Made by a program: the position numbers and the translations under genes
Shown here: positions 32,227 to 45,115 of the stretch, in pieces
Position numbering within the stretch: the stretch's first letter is position 1
How the letters are laid out: every line of letters starts with the position of its first letter
Assembly (NCBI GenBank): GCA_009617715.1
Contig: VTFK01000092.1
Coordinates: 930,001 to 994,000 of the forward strand
Length of the DNA stretch: 64,000 nucleotides
From: Plectrocnemia conspersa
Taxonomy: Eukaryota; Arthropoda; Insecta; Trichoptera; Polycentropodidae
Direction: 5' to 3'
Notes under the pieces: model-generated
What the model saw: only the letters and a program-made list of their open reading frames with translations
Database searches by the model: none
What the model was told of the DNA's origin: nothing

Positions 32227-32770
32227 GGGTTCTCAATCGAATATTTGAATATTTATTTTCCCGATTTTCAACTATACGAATTTTCAATTTGTCCCCGAAA
32301 AACTTTCATACAAAATATTTTTATTGTAACGAAGACTGAACTCAGTATAACGAAATATACGAAACAACAAATAAAAAACGTAATACGAACAAAAATTTGC
32401 GACGCACACCTGTTTTTGAGATAAGCGTTAAAATATAATGAAAGAGGGTCTTTCCAATATTTTGTTCCGTTCAACGAACGAATTCTGCGCGTTTCGGTCA
32501 TAGCAGACACAACCTATAAACATTTTATTTACAAATGTTTTTCGAATGTGTAAAATAATTATTTTATTAAGATTGCTTCGTATTTCGAAACAAAATTAAG
32601 GCACATAAAGGACCACGGAAAACGACTACCAGTGATGCAAATACAAATTATTTCATTCTACGATTTTTTAAATTTCATTCAAGATAATATAAACGAATAT
32701 TCGATCTATTATTCGAATATCCATATAGTTAAAAAACGAACGAATAATTTGAATATTCGATTGAGAACTC
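32227..32770. mobile_element. Family E MITE flanked by TA
   Basis: Inverted ends GGGTTCTCAATCGAATATT (32227 onward) and AATATTCGATTGAGAACTC (ending 32770) are flanked on both sides by TA, the mariner-type target. The interior, including CACACCTGTTTTTGAG, CGTTCAACGAACGAATTCTG and TTTCGGTCAT, is shared with 41750-42190. There is no coding capacity, so this is a non-autonomous element of about 544 bp. Confidence 0.75.
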
Positions 32771-32809
32771 TAATCAAATCCTTAAACCAGATACGGTGAA
32801 TGTGTATTT

Positions 32810-33360
32810 TATAATTAAGTATAATTTCACTAACCGTTTCAGTAAATTTATATCCGATTACATTTTCACGAGTATGCATTTATATTTTTTTAGTAGCGAA
32901 AATATAATTTAGCTAGTAGAATTATATGCTACTCTAAAATGTCTCAAATTTGATATGCCAGCTGCGAAAAAACTGCGATTAAAAAATAGTTATAGTTGAG
33001 TTTGGTTAATTTATTTAGATTGGGTTTCGGTTTTAACAGCAAACGTTTCACAACTATTACAGTGAATGGGTATTTTTCGGTGAAGTTACATTTTCACTAA
33101 CTAGGTCAGTTAAAATGTATTAAAATTTGATTTTTGCTTATACTGTTTTATTTTTATTTTTGGAACATTTTGGCCTTAACAGGTGATGTGTCGCACTAAA
33201 ACTATTTTCTAAAAAGAAATTCACTGGTAGCGTTTACAATCACGTCTGTGAAATGATAGTGTTTAGAGCAGAATATAATATCACTAGCACCTGTATGTAA
33301 TAAAATGTATTCTGATACGGTTCGACTGAAATGCCAGTGAAAATATATTTTTATTTGTGA
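32810..33360 (+). repeat. Dispersed repeat family B copy
   Basis: TAATTTCACTAACCGTTTCAG, CTACTCTAAAATGTCTC, CAGCTGCGAAAA and TGAAATGCCAGTGAAAATAT match the family B blocks seen at 10795, 44290, 46560 and 62035. The copy is diverged and seems to contain an internal duplication of the TTCACT blocks (about 33060-33120). Confidence 0.5.
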
Positions 33361-36300
33361 ATTTATGCGTAGGTAGCACAAAACAGCTCTGGCATGCGTA
33401 TTTCTATAAATAAACATAGCAACATTATTCGGTTTTATTTAAAATATTATCAAGAGAAAAAAACAATTTTATTTTTCCCTGGCTCTTAAAAATAAATATA
33501 CTGTTGAAATAAAAATATATTAAGATTAAAAATATAGAGGTGAACATTGAATTAGGAATTTTGTACAAAGATGTTGATTTTTCGTATAATGAAAATCACA
33601 GTATACATTTATATTTCAATTTAATAATATATGTATGTACCTATGTATAAATTGAGTGACTTTAATACACTCAATAGCGTATAGCTAAACAAATAAAAAA
33701 TATATTTGGTTTTATCCTTGGTCTGACATACGTCGTCAAAAGTTAAAAGTTTGTTAAGGTCGAAGCATTTTTATTGATTTCCAACAATTTATAATAACTC
33801 AACAAACAACAAGTCAAGATGGAAAAAACCTAAGTGTCATAGAAACACCATCTATATAAGGACCTAAACCGCACTTTTTTAATGACAACATCAGCGTTAA
33901 AGTAAGCACTGTATTTTAATATACTATACATTATATTTAATAAAATAACATACAATATTAAAGTGCTTGTTTTGTATAAACGATTATTTTAAACCAAAAT
34001 ATGTATGTGCGTCATCTTATTTATTTGTTATAACAAAAGTTTTTCATCTACTGTTTTTTTATATTATACTAAAAAAATGTGTGATAAAATCACAAATTTA
34101 AGTTCTAAATAGTAGTTAAGTTAAATATAAAAAATCATACAGCGAAGAATTTATTGATACACTCGACGTTATCGACCCTTTTTCTGATGACGTCACAAGC
34201 GAGCTTTCTGGCTCTGCATAAGCGTAGGTGTTGGTTACAGTTACATCGACATACAATTGTGACACAATCGAGAGAGGAATTCTCGTTTAATTTGCATATA
34301 TAATATAAATAAACATATTATTAAAACTTTAATATAAATACCGTGTGTACAGACAGTGGAATGGTGATATAAGGGAGAGATGGCTATGTTGTATTCAGGG
34401 TTGAGCGAAACTGAGCCAAATTTGGATGAAAATGTGGAAGAAAATACAAAATTTTTTTAGAGCTACTACTTCTCAACTTCTTTTTTCTCCTCCACATCTT
34501 TGCCTCCTAGCTGCACTACACTTGCACGCGTAAACTTTGAACGGCAACTGCCAGACACATGACTGATTGAGCGCAGTCCAAATGGTACATTAAATCAAAT
34601 TAGCTCGTCGATCTCGTTAATTGCGCTAATTTCTAAATGTAACGTGCCATGTATAATGGAATAGTAATTGAATTAATCATTTGATCAAAAATAGACAGAG
34701 GGAATATCTTCCATAATAATAACGACCCAAACCATTAATATGCCGTCTATATTTTGATTTATCGTGTCGATGTAACGATAACAGTTCTATTTTTGCTTTT
34801 ATTAATAATGATGCCTATTTGCAATACATTAACGTTTAGAATACATAAAAAGTAAAGTAAAACATAAAATATTATTTTAGTTAAAAAAAGTATGGTAACA
34901 TCTTGTGCCATCTCAGAAAGACAATATTTATGAAGAGCGTTTATTTTTGTCATTTTTTATGGACTCTCGAACTGCCTTCGACCTTGCACGATTAACGTGT
35001 ACTATTTTTTTTATATTATTAGCTAAAGACTTTTACCCTGGTAAATATTTTATTTGATTTTACAAGTCTGTGTAAAAGCAAATAAAATATTTAACATAAC
35101 TTATAATTGAATCGTACATAGGTATAGTGCAAATTCAGTAAAGTAAAAACTAAAGAAATTCAATCTGCTGTTGATCATAAAATATTAACAAACAAATGTT
35201 TGAATGCCATACAAAAGGTTAAGAAATTGACATACGGGTACCGCACGAACTGACCGAAAGGTAAAAATAGCAACATTTCGAAGTCTGTTTTTATTAGTTA
35301 TTATAAACAAATGGGTTGCCATTGTTGAAAAGAACCATCACCTGCAATAATAAATGTATTCTATAGAATAAACAAAAGAGATCAGAACAATGTTTAGTTT
35401 GCAAAACAAAACCGAGTTCATATTTAAAAAAATATATATATACTCAATTCACTTCAATGGCAAAGAAAGGAATATGATTTAGCTTTAATACTTTGAATTT
35501 GAAATCTAAGGTGTATCAAAGTGATTATTAAACGTCGCTTGTAAATATTACTAAAAGCAATGGTACTAGAATCGAGCTTGTGGAACGCCAGCAGAGGAGG
35601 ATCTGCGATTTGACAGATAATTTTCAACGACTAGGAACTCATATATAGATATGTTTCATAATCTTGAACTTCGATAAGTAAAAATAAAACAAAATCAGCT
35701 GATACACAACGCCACGTGCTAACCTTTATATCACAGTGACCCAAAATTAAACGCTTATCTCATCCTCAACCGAGATTTCCAATCGCTTTTTAACCCGGGA
35801 CGGGTCAAACTTTGACCACATGTGGAAGCGTCCTAGATAGTAATAGTAGTAAACGTTTTATGTCACTTTTTGTGTCGTTTTGTTGTTATTATTGTGTTAC
35901 GATCGCGACGCTCACGATAGTTACACAATTCGCGTTGATAACACAACGGTTCGTGCCTGGCACGGCTCATCCGAGTTTTCACTTTCAATAAGCGAGTCGC
36001 GCTTATCTCAATTATTATTCTCTGAAATTAGAAATTGTCTACTTTGGGAATATTGCTGTAAGACTGACTACCTGTAAGATAAGTTACACCTATTTTTTTT
36101 CTCGAATCCGACACATAATCTTTTCAGATAACACTCCGATCTTAAAAAAATATCAACCGTCTAGCCATGCTTTCTATAGCATGCAAATATTATTAATCTT
36201 ATCGAATCCTAACCACATTGTTCTGAGTCTCATCCAAACGAAGTTGATTATGTTTCTTTTTACGTATCATGTTTCTTGCAGATAACAATTTCAATAGTTA

Positions 36301-36522
36301 TTCTCTCAACCAAGATAAGACACAAACCTATTAAAAATATAAATGTAAAACTGTACATGTAATACGAAGCATCATAAATATACAAAGAATTTTCTCCCTA
36401 GAATTTGTCCAGAAAATGAAAATGTCATTTAATGTAATAAAAAACACACGCTCCGCATAACAAAGTCGAGCATGCACACTTGAAACTCGAATATTTCTAC
36501 TCTCCGGGTGAAGTATATCTGG
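33361..36522. other. Gene-free stretch
   Basis: AT-rich. A perfect CRE, TGACGTCA, lies at 34188-34195 in a locally less AT-rich patch (34140-34270). 34480-34640 and 35700-36080 are also less AT-rich; the latter includes TGTTACGATCGCGACG at 35895. I considered that as an LTR end but found no good partner. No gene. Confidence 0.35.
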
Positions 36523-36850
36523 TTAAAACACACCATCTAAACAATCTAATCTATAAAATAGCTCCAACCGGTAAGAAAATCTGTCAAATGTAAGAATGTA
36601 ACATTTGGCACAACGATATTTTATGGAATTTGTGTAAAAACTATGAATAGTATGAAACATTTTCAGGTCCTCGACATTATCAATTGCTTTATATTTGTCA
36701 TTGATGTGGAGAAGAAAGAGCAGAGGAACTAAATTGGATCTTTGCGGTACTTCAAAATAAGCGAAATACTCGAGTACCATAGCTCATAAGAAAGTTCATA
36801 AACTTTGTCAAATGTTTTTTTTTAATTCGGTATAGACTGTATTTTTAAAT
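36523..36850 (-). pseudogene. LINE reverse transcriptase fragment
   Basis: On the minus strand, TFDKV near 36815 corresponds to the KAFDxV of the first catalytic block. It is followed by a frame that reads VPQRSNLVPLLFLLHIND, a clear version of GVPQGSxLGPLLFxLxIND. LKMFHTI matches the residues after FADD, although FADD itself is lost, and AKCYILTFDRF matches the KCxxLxFxR block. Two Gly residues of the conserved block have been replaced (Arg and Val), and the frame is broken upstream of 36780. This is a dead Jockey-like fragment. Confidence 0.8.
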
Positions 36851-38552
36851 CAATGAACTTTGTCGCCTTCGGGGGGATAAAAACTTAGCCGCAATGAAAC
36901 GACGTGGACGAAAACCGTGTCGCTGGTCTACTAAAGCCTGTTGAAAGTAATTATAAAGAAGTGTCTTCAGTAGGTGCTGAAAGACTCAGTGGATCGATGT
37001 GACTTTTGTACATATCCACAAATCAGAAAGTAAATTTGGTTCTGTAGAACTACACTAAACCATGTTGCTGGTCCACTGGAACCTGCCAATAGTTTTAGGA
37101 TAAATTTGTAAAGAAGTAAATAAATTTAGCTATGCGTTACACTATGGATCTAAATGTTAGCCGATATTGCCAATTATTCTGCCGGCAATAGTTTGAGAGG
37201 TACTGATCTACGACTACCCTTTAAATATTATAGCAATTTTCAAACTCTCGAGTCACGACCGTGCAACCGCGGCGCAATTTAAAATGAATACACCCTGCTT
37301 TATTATGTATAGTAAACGCAAGATAATTGATGCATCAATATTTAATTGTACGTGGCACAAATGCTCGAACATAAAATAATACATAATATTACTTACACAT
37401 TCGATAGTAATGTGTTATGTACATAAATAAATATTATTTAAAGAAACGATAAACAATGATAACAATCGTCGTTATAACAACGATAACGTTGCACAGTATA
37501 AAAAAAAAAAAAAAACTTTTTTTTACATGTTTACAGATTATATTTTTATCATCATTCACAATAGCGTCTATGAATTATGCATGGGTGAAAAAATCGCATA
37601 AATTTACAACAATCCATTCAATTTCGAGTATCGCCAAACAATTGCGATAGCAAAAGTTCAAAGATAGAACGTTATCTAAGTTGATATCGCAAGCGTTGCG
37701 GTTGATAATGTTTTTGTATTTTTTTTTTGCATTATCGATCAAATTTGTATGAATTCCGCTAAAAATATTTGATAGCAATATAATTCTAATTAATTTGTGT
37801 ATAGATGAAGATAGGTTCTATGGTTTGATTTCGGTTTGATAATAAATTTGTTTCATTGTTAATACAATTTGTAAGATTGTAAGTATTTTTTTTAAATTAA
37901 AACCGCATTAAAACAATTGATAATATTAATGATTGTATTTGAACCAGTTATAAAAGTTATGACATTAACAGTAATAATTCTAAAAATAAATTAAAAAAAT
38001 ATTTATTGAAAACCCAAAAATCATTTTTTTTTAAATCAACTATTTAAATATTATAATTATCTACTACTCTTTAAACATTATTATCTAGAAAATATGTATA
38101 ATTTTAACACATTTAGCTTATGTAAATTGTCCCTTGAACTAGCTTTCTATTATAATTAATTAATTATTCAAATTATCACCAATTTCTTAAGTACCATCAC
38201 TAATTAAATAATGTAACGTCTACAAAGAGATGTATTATTTTCATTATTTTTAACTTGCGAATAGTATTGTTTATATACATACGTACTAAAAATAATAATT
38301 ATGTTAACTTTAGTCCTTGTACTGTATTTATTTTATCAGTATTTTAATATAGAAGGTAAAATATAAAATATAAAATAAAACTAGCAGTCGGTCCCTCACT
38401 GAAGTGAGGTACCAAAGCTAGCGAGAGTGCGAATACTAGACTCTTAAAGTTTTGGGAATTATTTGTTATTTTTTATTTATTCGGATTGTTAAAATTTATT
38501 TTTTTTAATTCAATGGTTGTAATTATATGTTTGAACCTTTGTGCAGCTGTGC
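36851..38552. other. Gene-free stretch with an internal duplication
   Basis: GTCGCTGGTCTACTAAAGCC (about 36919) is echoed at about 37059 as GTTGCTGGTCCACTGGAACC, each followed by TAAAGAAGT-type words. This is a diverged direct duplication about 140 bases apart that may belong to the LINE or another element. The rest is AT-rich. A-homopolymer at 37501-37515. Confidence 0.4.
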
Positions 38553-38560
38553 ACTATATA

Positions 38561-38810
38561 CAGTGGCGTAGCTATGGGGCCGCCCCGGGCGGCACTTGCT
38601 TGGGGGCGGTATATTTACGATGGGATTGTCTAGTGTGGGTTTTAACCCTGAATGCACTAAAACATATATAAATCCACGAATAACAAGAGCTTAATAATAA
38701 CCAGTTTATTATTTTAAGAAATGCTGATTTTATGACCCGGCAAAAAATGTATGGGGGGGCGGCAATTTTAAGGATCGCCCTGGGTGGCACATACCCTAGC
38801 TACGCCACGG
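38561..38810 (+). mobile_element. hAT-type MITE, copy 1, with perfect 8-bp target duplication
   Basis: The left end CAGTGGCGTAGCTATGGGGC starts at 38561 and the inverted right end CCTAGCTACGCCACGG stops at 38810. The flanking octamers ACTATATA (38553-38560 and 38811-38818) are identical, as expected for hAT insertion. Subterminal GGGCGGC and GCCGCC runs give the element its GC-rich ends; the centre is AT-rich. The same element in reverse orientation lies at 40444-40711. The element is 250 bp with no ORF. Confidence 0.9.
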
Positions 38811-38818
38811 ACTATATA

Positions 38819-40443
38819 TTATAAATGGGATGAGAATCGCACGTGCGCTTCCGAGAGATATGCGGCTGCTCCTAACGCATTTTTGACCGTATGCGTAAAA
38901 TATTTTAGATTTTTTAACTATAAGTCAATATAGTATTATCTGTGGAAAACTACTTAGCATTTTTTTCAATTCCTTTGAAAGTATTGTAGTTAAATATTTA
39001 TAAAAGAAAACATTTTATATTATTTAAAATCTGTATAGAAAATGGAATATAAATATCGAAAGTTTTATTATGATATTAAGTAGATATAAATTACTTGGTT
39101 ATTTGTATAATAGTTAGAGATAACTTATTTGGTTAACACTTTAGATCGGAGGTTTTAAATCTGGATTTCGAGGGATCCTTTAATTGGAAAAAATATCCTG
39201 TGATCATCTGGTAACATACGAATTTAATGAAAAAAAGTTCATTACATTTTACCCAGACATGAATTTTATATTAATTTTCTGAATCATCGTATTTTTAAAA
39301 CAGTTTGTTAAGAAATAGAAGCAGACTATTAAGTACTTTTCTGTCACAAAAAAATACGATAGCTATTTTTTTTTTTTGAATAGATAAAGTACACTCTTGA
39401 CCACAATTTTAACAGGAAATATTTTATTTAAAGGTATTACCAATATGGTAAATCTATTACCATCATATATACAAGTACCAAAATTGCTAATTCATAATGT
39501 TTGAGTAATATGGAGGTGATATTCAAAGTTCTCTGTATTTTTATATAAAAGAGATATTTACTCCACATTAAAACGTTATTTCAAATATTAATGAGATGAA
39601 AGCTGAACCGAAGATGTTGAACTAAGCTATGATAAACTCATTATTCTCAAGATAAAAACTTATATAATTAAAGTTTAACTTAATTCTGTATGTAAAGTAA
39701 TTATATATAACATTTATGACACTAAATTACGGTGGATAATAATTGTAACAAATGCGCATTTTGATGATGAAAATAATAAAAATAAAGTTGCTAAAATTTC
39801 AGTGGAGAAACATATAAATGCAAATATTAAATTAGTAGCAAATTAAAAAAATATATAGGTATGATGGATTTGCTACTTTATATTTCACCAAACATATTTT
39901 ATTATTTTAAAACCTTTAAAAGTAGAAGAAAAACAATAACAAAAACATGTTGTGACAGATTACAATTCTATAAATAAAAACAACGTATTATTTTCTGTAT
40001 TAGATTCTGTTAATTGTGAGGGTGTTTATACAATACATTGTGCTAATTTTCTTTTATCAAAAAATTCAATGGAAATTTTTCCTTAAAACAAATATTTTTG
40101 ATGCTTTAAATAAGTCATTTAAGGTAACAAAACTAATACTACTGTACAAGTTAATCTTAAAATTCTATTAGCACAAAAAAATAACATCGCTTTATTTAGT
40201 ATATACAAATTTATACAAAAGTTAATATTTATATATAACTTATTTCACCTTTATAATAACTCGCTCCTTTAATAGAATAAATTCATTTTACATTTAACTA
40301 TTATACTGAAAAAGCAACTAATTAATTAATTATATAGCTTAATTATATAAAGTATATCGAACGAAAACAATAAAAAGGAAGACACATATAACAAATTTAA
40401 CTTTAAAAAATATTGTTTTAATTTAAAAAGCTATGATTTGTAA
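38819..40443. other. AT-rich gene-free stretch
   Basis: Very AT-rich; no supported feature. Confidence 0.4.
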
Positions 40444-40711
40444 TTTTGACGTAGCTAGGGTATATGCCGCCCGGGGCAATTTATAAAATTGCTGCCCCCA
40501 TACATTTTTTTACAGGGTCATAATAAAATCAGCATTTCTTATAATAATAAATTGCTTATTGTTAAGCTCTTGTTATTCGTAGATTTACATAAATTTTAGT
40601 TTATTCAGGGTTAAGAACCACACTAGACGATTCCATCGCGAATATGCCGCCCCCAAGCAAGTGCCGCCCGGGGCGGCCCGCCCCCTACGCCCCACCATAG
40701 CTACGCCACTG
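40444..40711 (-). mobile_element. hAT-type MITE, copy 2 (inverted)
   Basis: Reverse complement of the 38561 element: it ends in CATAGCTACGCCACTG at 40711, and its other end (ACGTAGCTAGGGTATATGCC) has lost the outer CAGTGG. The interior words GAGCTTAAYAATAA, AGAAATGCTGATTTTAT and GTATGG appear in the same order as copy 1. The candidate flanking octamers match only partly, consistent with an older insertion. Confidence 0.85.
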
Positions 40712-41516
40712 ATTGGGTTATAATAAACATTCATACAGTGAATATTTTGATACAAGTGGTTTTAACAGGAGTTCAAATCAAATATATTTACACTGTGGGG
40801 ATTCAAAAACTGTCAATCTAGAAAGCTACGAAAGCCAAAAATTTATAAAAATAATAAAAAAAACTAAGAATAAGTATTTTTATACATATTATTTATACTT
40901 ATCAGACGGTCGAGTTACGTTTTCACTAAGGAATGTTTAAAGGCGGAGTTAAGCAACCACATGATTGCTCATACTTTGACTTTCTAACATTCGTCTAAGC
41001 TTTCTCTGAGCATTTGTATATAGGATGTTACATTAAGTCACATCACAAATCACTCGACAATCTGTTGGACTGACAGACAACTCACAGACTCTTAAGATGC
41101 ATCAGAACAAGAGATCAGAGTCACTAGATTTTTACAACTGCTGATCTACGACTCTTTTTTTGTATATATCTTAGAATACTCTATATAGTGTAAATTAAAC
41201 TTATTAAAAAGCTCTTATGGAGTCTAACCTACTGCAAAACTCATCACAACACTGAGACTTTAACCACAAAATATCATTAAAACTTCTACAGTGCTCTAAA
41301 CAAATAATAGTCGTGTAGTGAATGCTTGAAAACATCCAAGCCAAGCTGCAAAATCTTTTATCATTTATCTATACAAAAATCACAGAGCAGTAGACTTTTC
41401 TTTTTACTGTTTTTTTTTCAGTTTTATAAATTGTAAGTAATGCTTAGTGGAATAGATTTTGTGACAGCCGCCGGTAATACACAAAACCAGATAGCCATTG
41501 AGATTATCTATGCTCA
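40712..41516. other. Gene-free stretch
   Basis: AT-rich. A 75-codon plus-strand frame at 40713-40940 has no recognisable motif. 40940-41120 is less AT-rich. Confidence 0.4.
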
Positions 41517-41615
41517 TTAACCCTTCTGTGATCATGATTTTGCCAGTTTCAAAACACTCAAACTTAACCTATAATTGGTTAAGTTCAGGAACAAAGTCAA
41601 CTCATCAGAAGGGTT
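41517..41615. repeat. Small TTAA-flanked palindromic element
   Basis: TTAACCCTTCTG starts at 41517 and its inverted partner CAGAAGGGTT ends at 41615. Inside, AACTTAACC (41561-41569) and GGTTAAGTT (41577-41585) form a second, central inverted repeat. The TTAA plus CCCTT start resembles piggyBac-type MITEs such as that at 8456, but no TTAA follows the right end. Confidence 0.45.
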
Positions 41616-41749
41616 GCGATTGAATTAATTCAGCAAAATTGATGGAGCATTTTAAATACATAATTGTATCGAATTTATTGTATACATAATATGTTCGGAG
41701 CGAATTTGATATACATATGGATCGACGTTTGTTTTGTGAGAATTAACAT

Positions 41750-42190
41750 ATAAATTAAATCGAATGATTGTATTGATTGAAATAAAATATTTGCATCCTG
41801 AAACAGCAAATACAAAAACATAACACAAACTTGCAACTCACACCTGTTTTTGAGGTTAAACGATAATAAAGGGTGTGCCTTTCAAACATTTTGTATCGTT
41901 CAACGAACGAATTCTGCAAATTTCGGTCATCGGAGATACCGCCGATAAACATTCAATGGCGTAAAACTTTTTCAATTTTTATTGAGAATATGTGCCTCTT
42001 GTTCCGTATTTTGAAACAAAATAAAGGCGCAAAAAGGAGCAAATATTTTGGAGCGGCACTAGTCACTCGGATTATTGAGAGAAAAAACGACTACCTGTGT
42101 TGCGTTTTTTTTCAAATTTCATTCGAGATAGCATAAATGAATATTTAATAAAATATTCACATAGTTGAAAATGGGATGAATAATTGATTA
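41750..42190. mobile_element. Family E MITE copy with decayed ends
   Basis: CACACCTGTTTTTGAG, GTTCAACGAACGAATTCTGC, TTTCGGTCAT and CGACTACC occur in the same order and spacing as at 32227-32770. The GGGTTCTCAATCG termini are no longer recognisable. The 65- and 87-codon frames here are by-products. Confidence 0.6.
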
Positions 42191-42344
42191 GCATGCGCTA
42201 CGTGACGGAAACGTCGGTTGCCTGATAATGAGAACGATGCCTTAAACTTTGCAGTTTATTATTAGTTAAACATATTTAGTAACATATAATATGTTGTTTC
42301 AAAATAATATACGATAACACCACCAACTGGCAAACATACCGGAA

Positions 42345-42619
42345 TGTTACACACTCTCCTACATTCATTCTAGATCCGCCGGTATTTCCGACCGACGACG
42401 TCCAGGTGGGTCTCGTTAATATTTTTAGACTTCCGCGAACCAAATATCGGACGTCACTCAGCTCCCGGGCCAAGAAACCACTCACTACACATAGTATGTG
42501 TAGTAGAAACACCCGCCAACGCGAGAATCTCCATTCATTACAAAATAGTAACACACGATCGCAACGATGGTTACAAAGCGGAGTCGTTACGCAACTGCCA
42601 CTATTATAGTAGTGTAACA
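42345..42619 (-). mobile_element. Solo LTR candidate
   Basis: The segment starts TGTTACAC (42345) and ends GTGTAACA (42612-42619), which gives TG...CA with short perfect inverted ends. It has balanced composition in AT-rich DNA and a length normal for an arthropod LTR. It contains TTACTATTTTG- and CTACACATACTATGTGTAG-type words. The 131-codon minus-strand frame through it is a by-product. I found no 5-bp target duplication (CGGAA versus AACAG), no second LTR and no primer-binding site, so the call is tentative; the orientation is a guess. Confidence 0.45.
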
Positions 42620-44289
42620 AACAGGTAATCGAGCCGGTAATTTTTCGGTCGGTAAACACACTCGGCCACACTTGATTGAGCCGGCTCGGGTTTTGTATTA
42701 GAAATCTGTGAAAAGTGGCCGTTGAACGGTGTGGGTTAACGAATTCCGCTCACGCGTGATGAAATTTCGATATCTATTTATTTTTTCTACATATGCCTTT
42801 GTAACTACTATTATGTAGTGTGAATGTCAATTGGGAATTTCATTTGTGCTGATAGTATAACATAACAACTTTCGTTTGAGTCCAAAGTGCTAATAAAGTT
42901 ACAGAACTTTGTACAAAATACACTCCACTGCAAAACAATCGCGAGTAGCGAAAATAAGATAATAAAATAGATGAATTAAAATTTAATACAACAAGATTAA
43001 CTTGATAAGAAGATAAACCGATAAATAAATTAATGATAAAAAGTACTATAATAACAATTTTTTTCCTTATTATATTAAAATCATCTTTCGCGTTTAACAG
43101 CAGTTCGAAGAGTTCTGTCCTGTATATGCATATACATTAACAACACTAATTTGAAATACATACATGTAACTCAACACTGCATTCATTAACCATATTCACG
43201 CCTGAAATATTTTACAAAATTAATTCAAAAAAACCGATATTATATTCATCTCTTTTTTCAGTTAAATAATAAACATTCAAAAAAAAATTAAAATGTGTTT
43301 TCTAGAACACTCGAAAAAACACGTTTTTTATAATATAAAACTAATTAAATTGAAAAATAGAAATAATGATTATATAATACATAATTCCATCTTTTAAGAA
43401 ATCGAAAGACACTGTGTTATAACAAATACAAAGTGTGTCATAGCGTTTAATAAATGTATAATTAACGCGTGTAGAAGTCTTTTGAATTAAGCTAAAACAT
43501 ACGAGTTACACACTACGCGGCTTATATTTTAATAATATCTTATACCCAGTGGTGTAGTAGGGTTAGGGAGGGTCATGGCGTCGCCCTGGTACTTTAATTG
43601 CAACGGAATTTACTTTTCAAGTATATTTAAAAAATATTTTGATATCAAATATTTCGTTTAAAATTTTGTGAGCGAACAATGCAAAAAATATGCATATTGA
43701 ATAAAAAATCTAACAAACTCTCGTTCTAACCGATTAGGAACAGAGTACTTGCTGGACGATGTATTTTTTCTGGTATGAAAACAACTATTTCTTTGTATAA
43801 TTAATAAATAGAGATCATAAAATGTCACTGAAAATTTCATAGCAAAAGCATAGAACATACTTAAACTGACTTTTTTGATTCTGAACCGCAGATGACCGAA
43901 ATTTAATGTATAATCTGGTACACGTGTTTCTACATGAGCAAAGATACACAGAAATTGTCCAACATAATATTTCAAGTTCGAATTATTTGTATGTGAATAA
44001 AAACAGTTTCATCGATATTGATCAGTGAAATTATAAATGGCATTTAAATATAAATACATGTGCATTTAAATAAATTCTTTGTTCCAAAAAACGAATTATT
44101 TGTGCATTAAACCTTCGTAAAAAGATGCGTTGCAGAGAATTATAATATTTCATAAGATGTTAATGCTCGCTCGCATTTAATCTATCCAACAGAAACAATT
44201 AATTTTATGGAACATTTATTTTATATATTGCTCATTTAAATTATCCTCATTTTAAATGAAAGTTTAATACATTCTAACTGGCCTATAAA
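42620..44289. other. Gene-free stretch
   Basis: Mostly AT-rich. CAGTGGTGTAGTAGGG at 43557, followed by GTCGCCCTGG at about 43580, looks like a decayed end of a CAGTGG-type MITE without a partner. A 105-codon minus-strand frame (43975-43658) has no recognisable domain. Confidence 0.35.
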
Positions 44290-45115
44290 ACTATTGAAAA
44301 CATAACTTCACTAAAAAGTGGTTAAACGTCCTCTTGATGACCTAACACAAACCTAACCTAAACATACTTTGTCCTAATAAAAGTTTTAAAACTAGTATCA
44401 TATTTTCGCTAGTAGAAATATATGTTTATTGGTGAAAATGTATTTGGATAACGCCAGTAAAAATATAACTTCACTGTATATTACAGAATTAACAAGGCCC
44501 ATTTCTATAATGAATCCAAATCCTCTTGTAAATATCAAAAATCAGTATTGAATAACCTTAAATAATCAGCATTTAATAAAAATATCCGAGTGTTTCTATA
44601 ATTTATAAACATAATAAATAGTAGTGGGATATGATTCGATCTTTGCGGTAATATTTCGAGTAATTCGAATCATAAATAAAGAAATGTCTAGTTTCATTCT
44701 CAGATGTCATAATAAAATCTGGTTTGTTGAACGTATATTAGCAGTGAAGCTAAATTTTTATAGTATGTATAAATATAATTTCGCTGCTCAGTATCGGTGA
44801 AACTGTATTTTTTTACAAATGCAAATTTCCATATGACAGATTTACATAATTATGAGGTTACAATATTTAAAAAATCTACGCTAAGCTGTTTAACCTAAAA
44901 TTGTTGATAATGTTTATGGACGTTTTGCAACACTTAAAACTGAATTTCATAGACATTTTAGAGAAACATATAATTTCACTAACGCCTATCGGTAAAAAAT
45001 ATTTAGCTAGTAGAAATATATTCGGATATGATTTCACTGAAATGCCAGTGAAAATATAACTTTACTTGTAATACATATTCACTGTAAATTATAACATATA
45101 CATAACAGTTATAAA
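44290..45115 (+). repeat. Dispersed repeat family B, long or multiple copy
   Basis: AACCTAACCTAA, TTTCGCTAGTAGAAATATATG, ACGCCAGTAAAAATATAACTT and TTCACTGAAATGCCAGTG mark at least two family B units in direct order. They are separated by unrelated sequence (about 44490-44940). Blocks are diverged. Confidence 0.5.

Noticed and set aside
28751..34297. Cluster of POU octamers (28751, 31675, 34290)
   Set aside because: The number is about what base composition predicts for the whole window; spacing over 5 kb is not a cluster.
35895..36089. Solo LTR starting TGTTACGATCGCG and ending AAGTTACA
   Set aside because: The ends are not inverted copies of one another and no target duplication flanks them.
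42276..42671. 131-codon minus-strand ORF
   Set aside because: It runs through the solo-LTR candidate and both flanks, and the Cys/Leu/Arg mix has no known domain.
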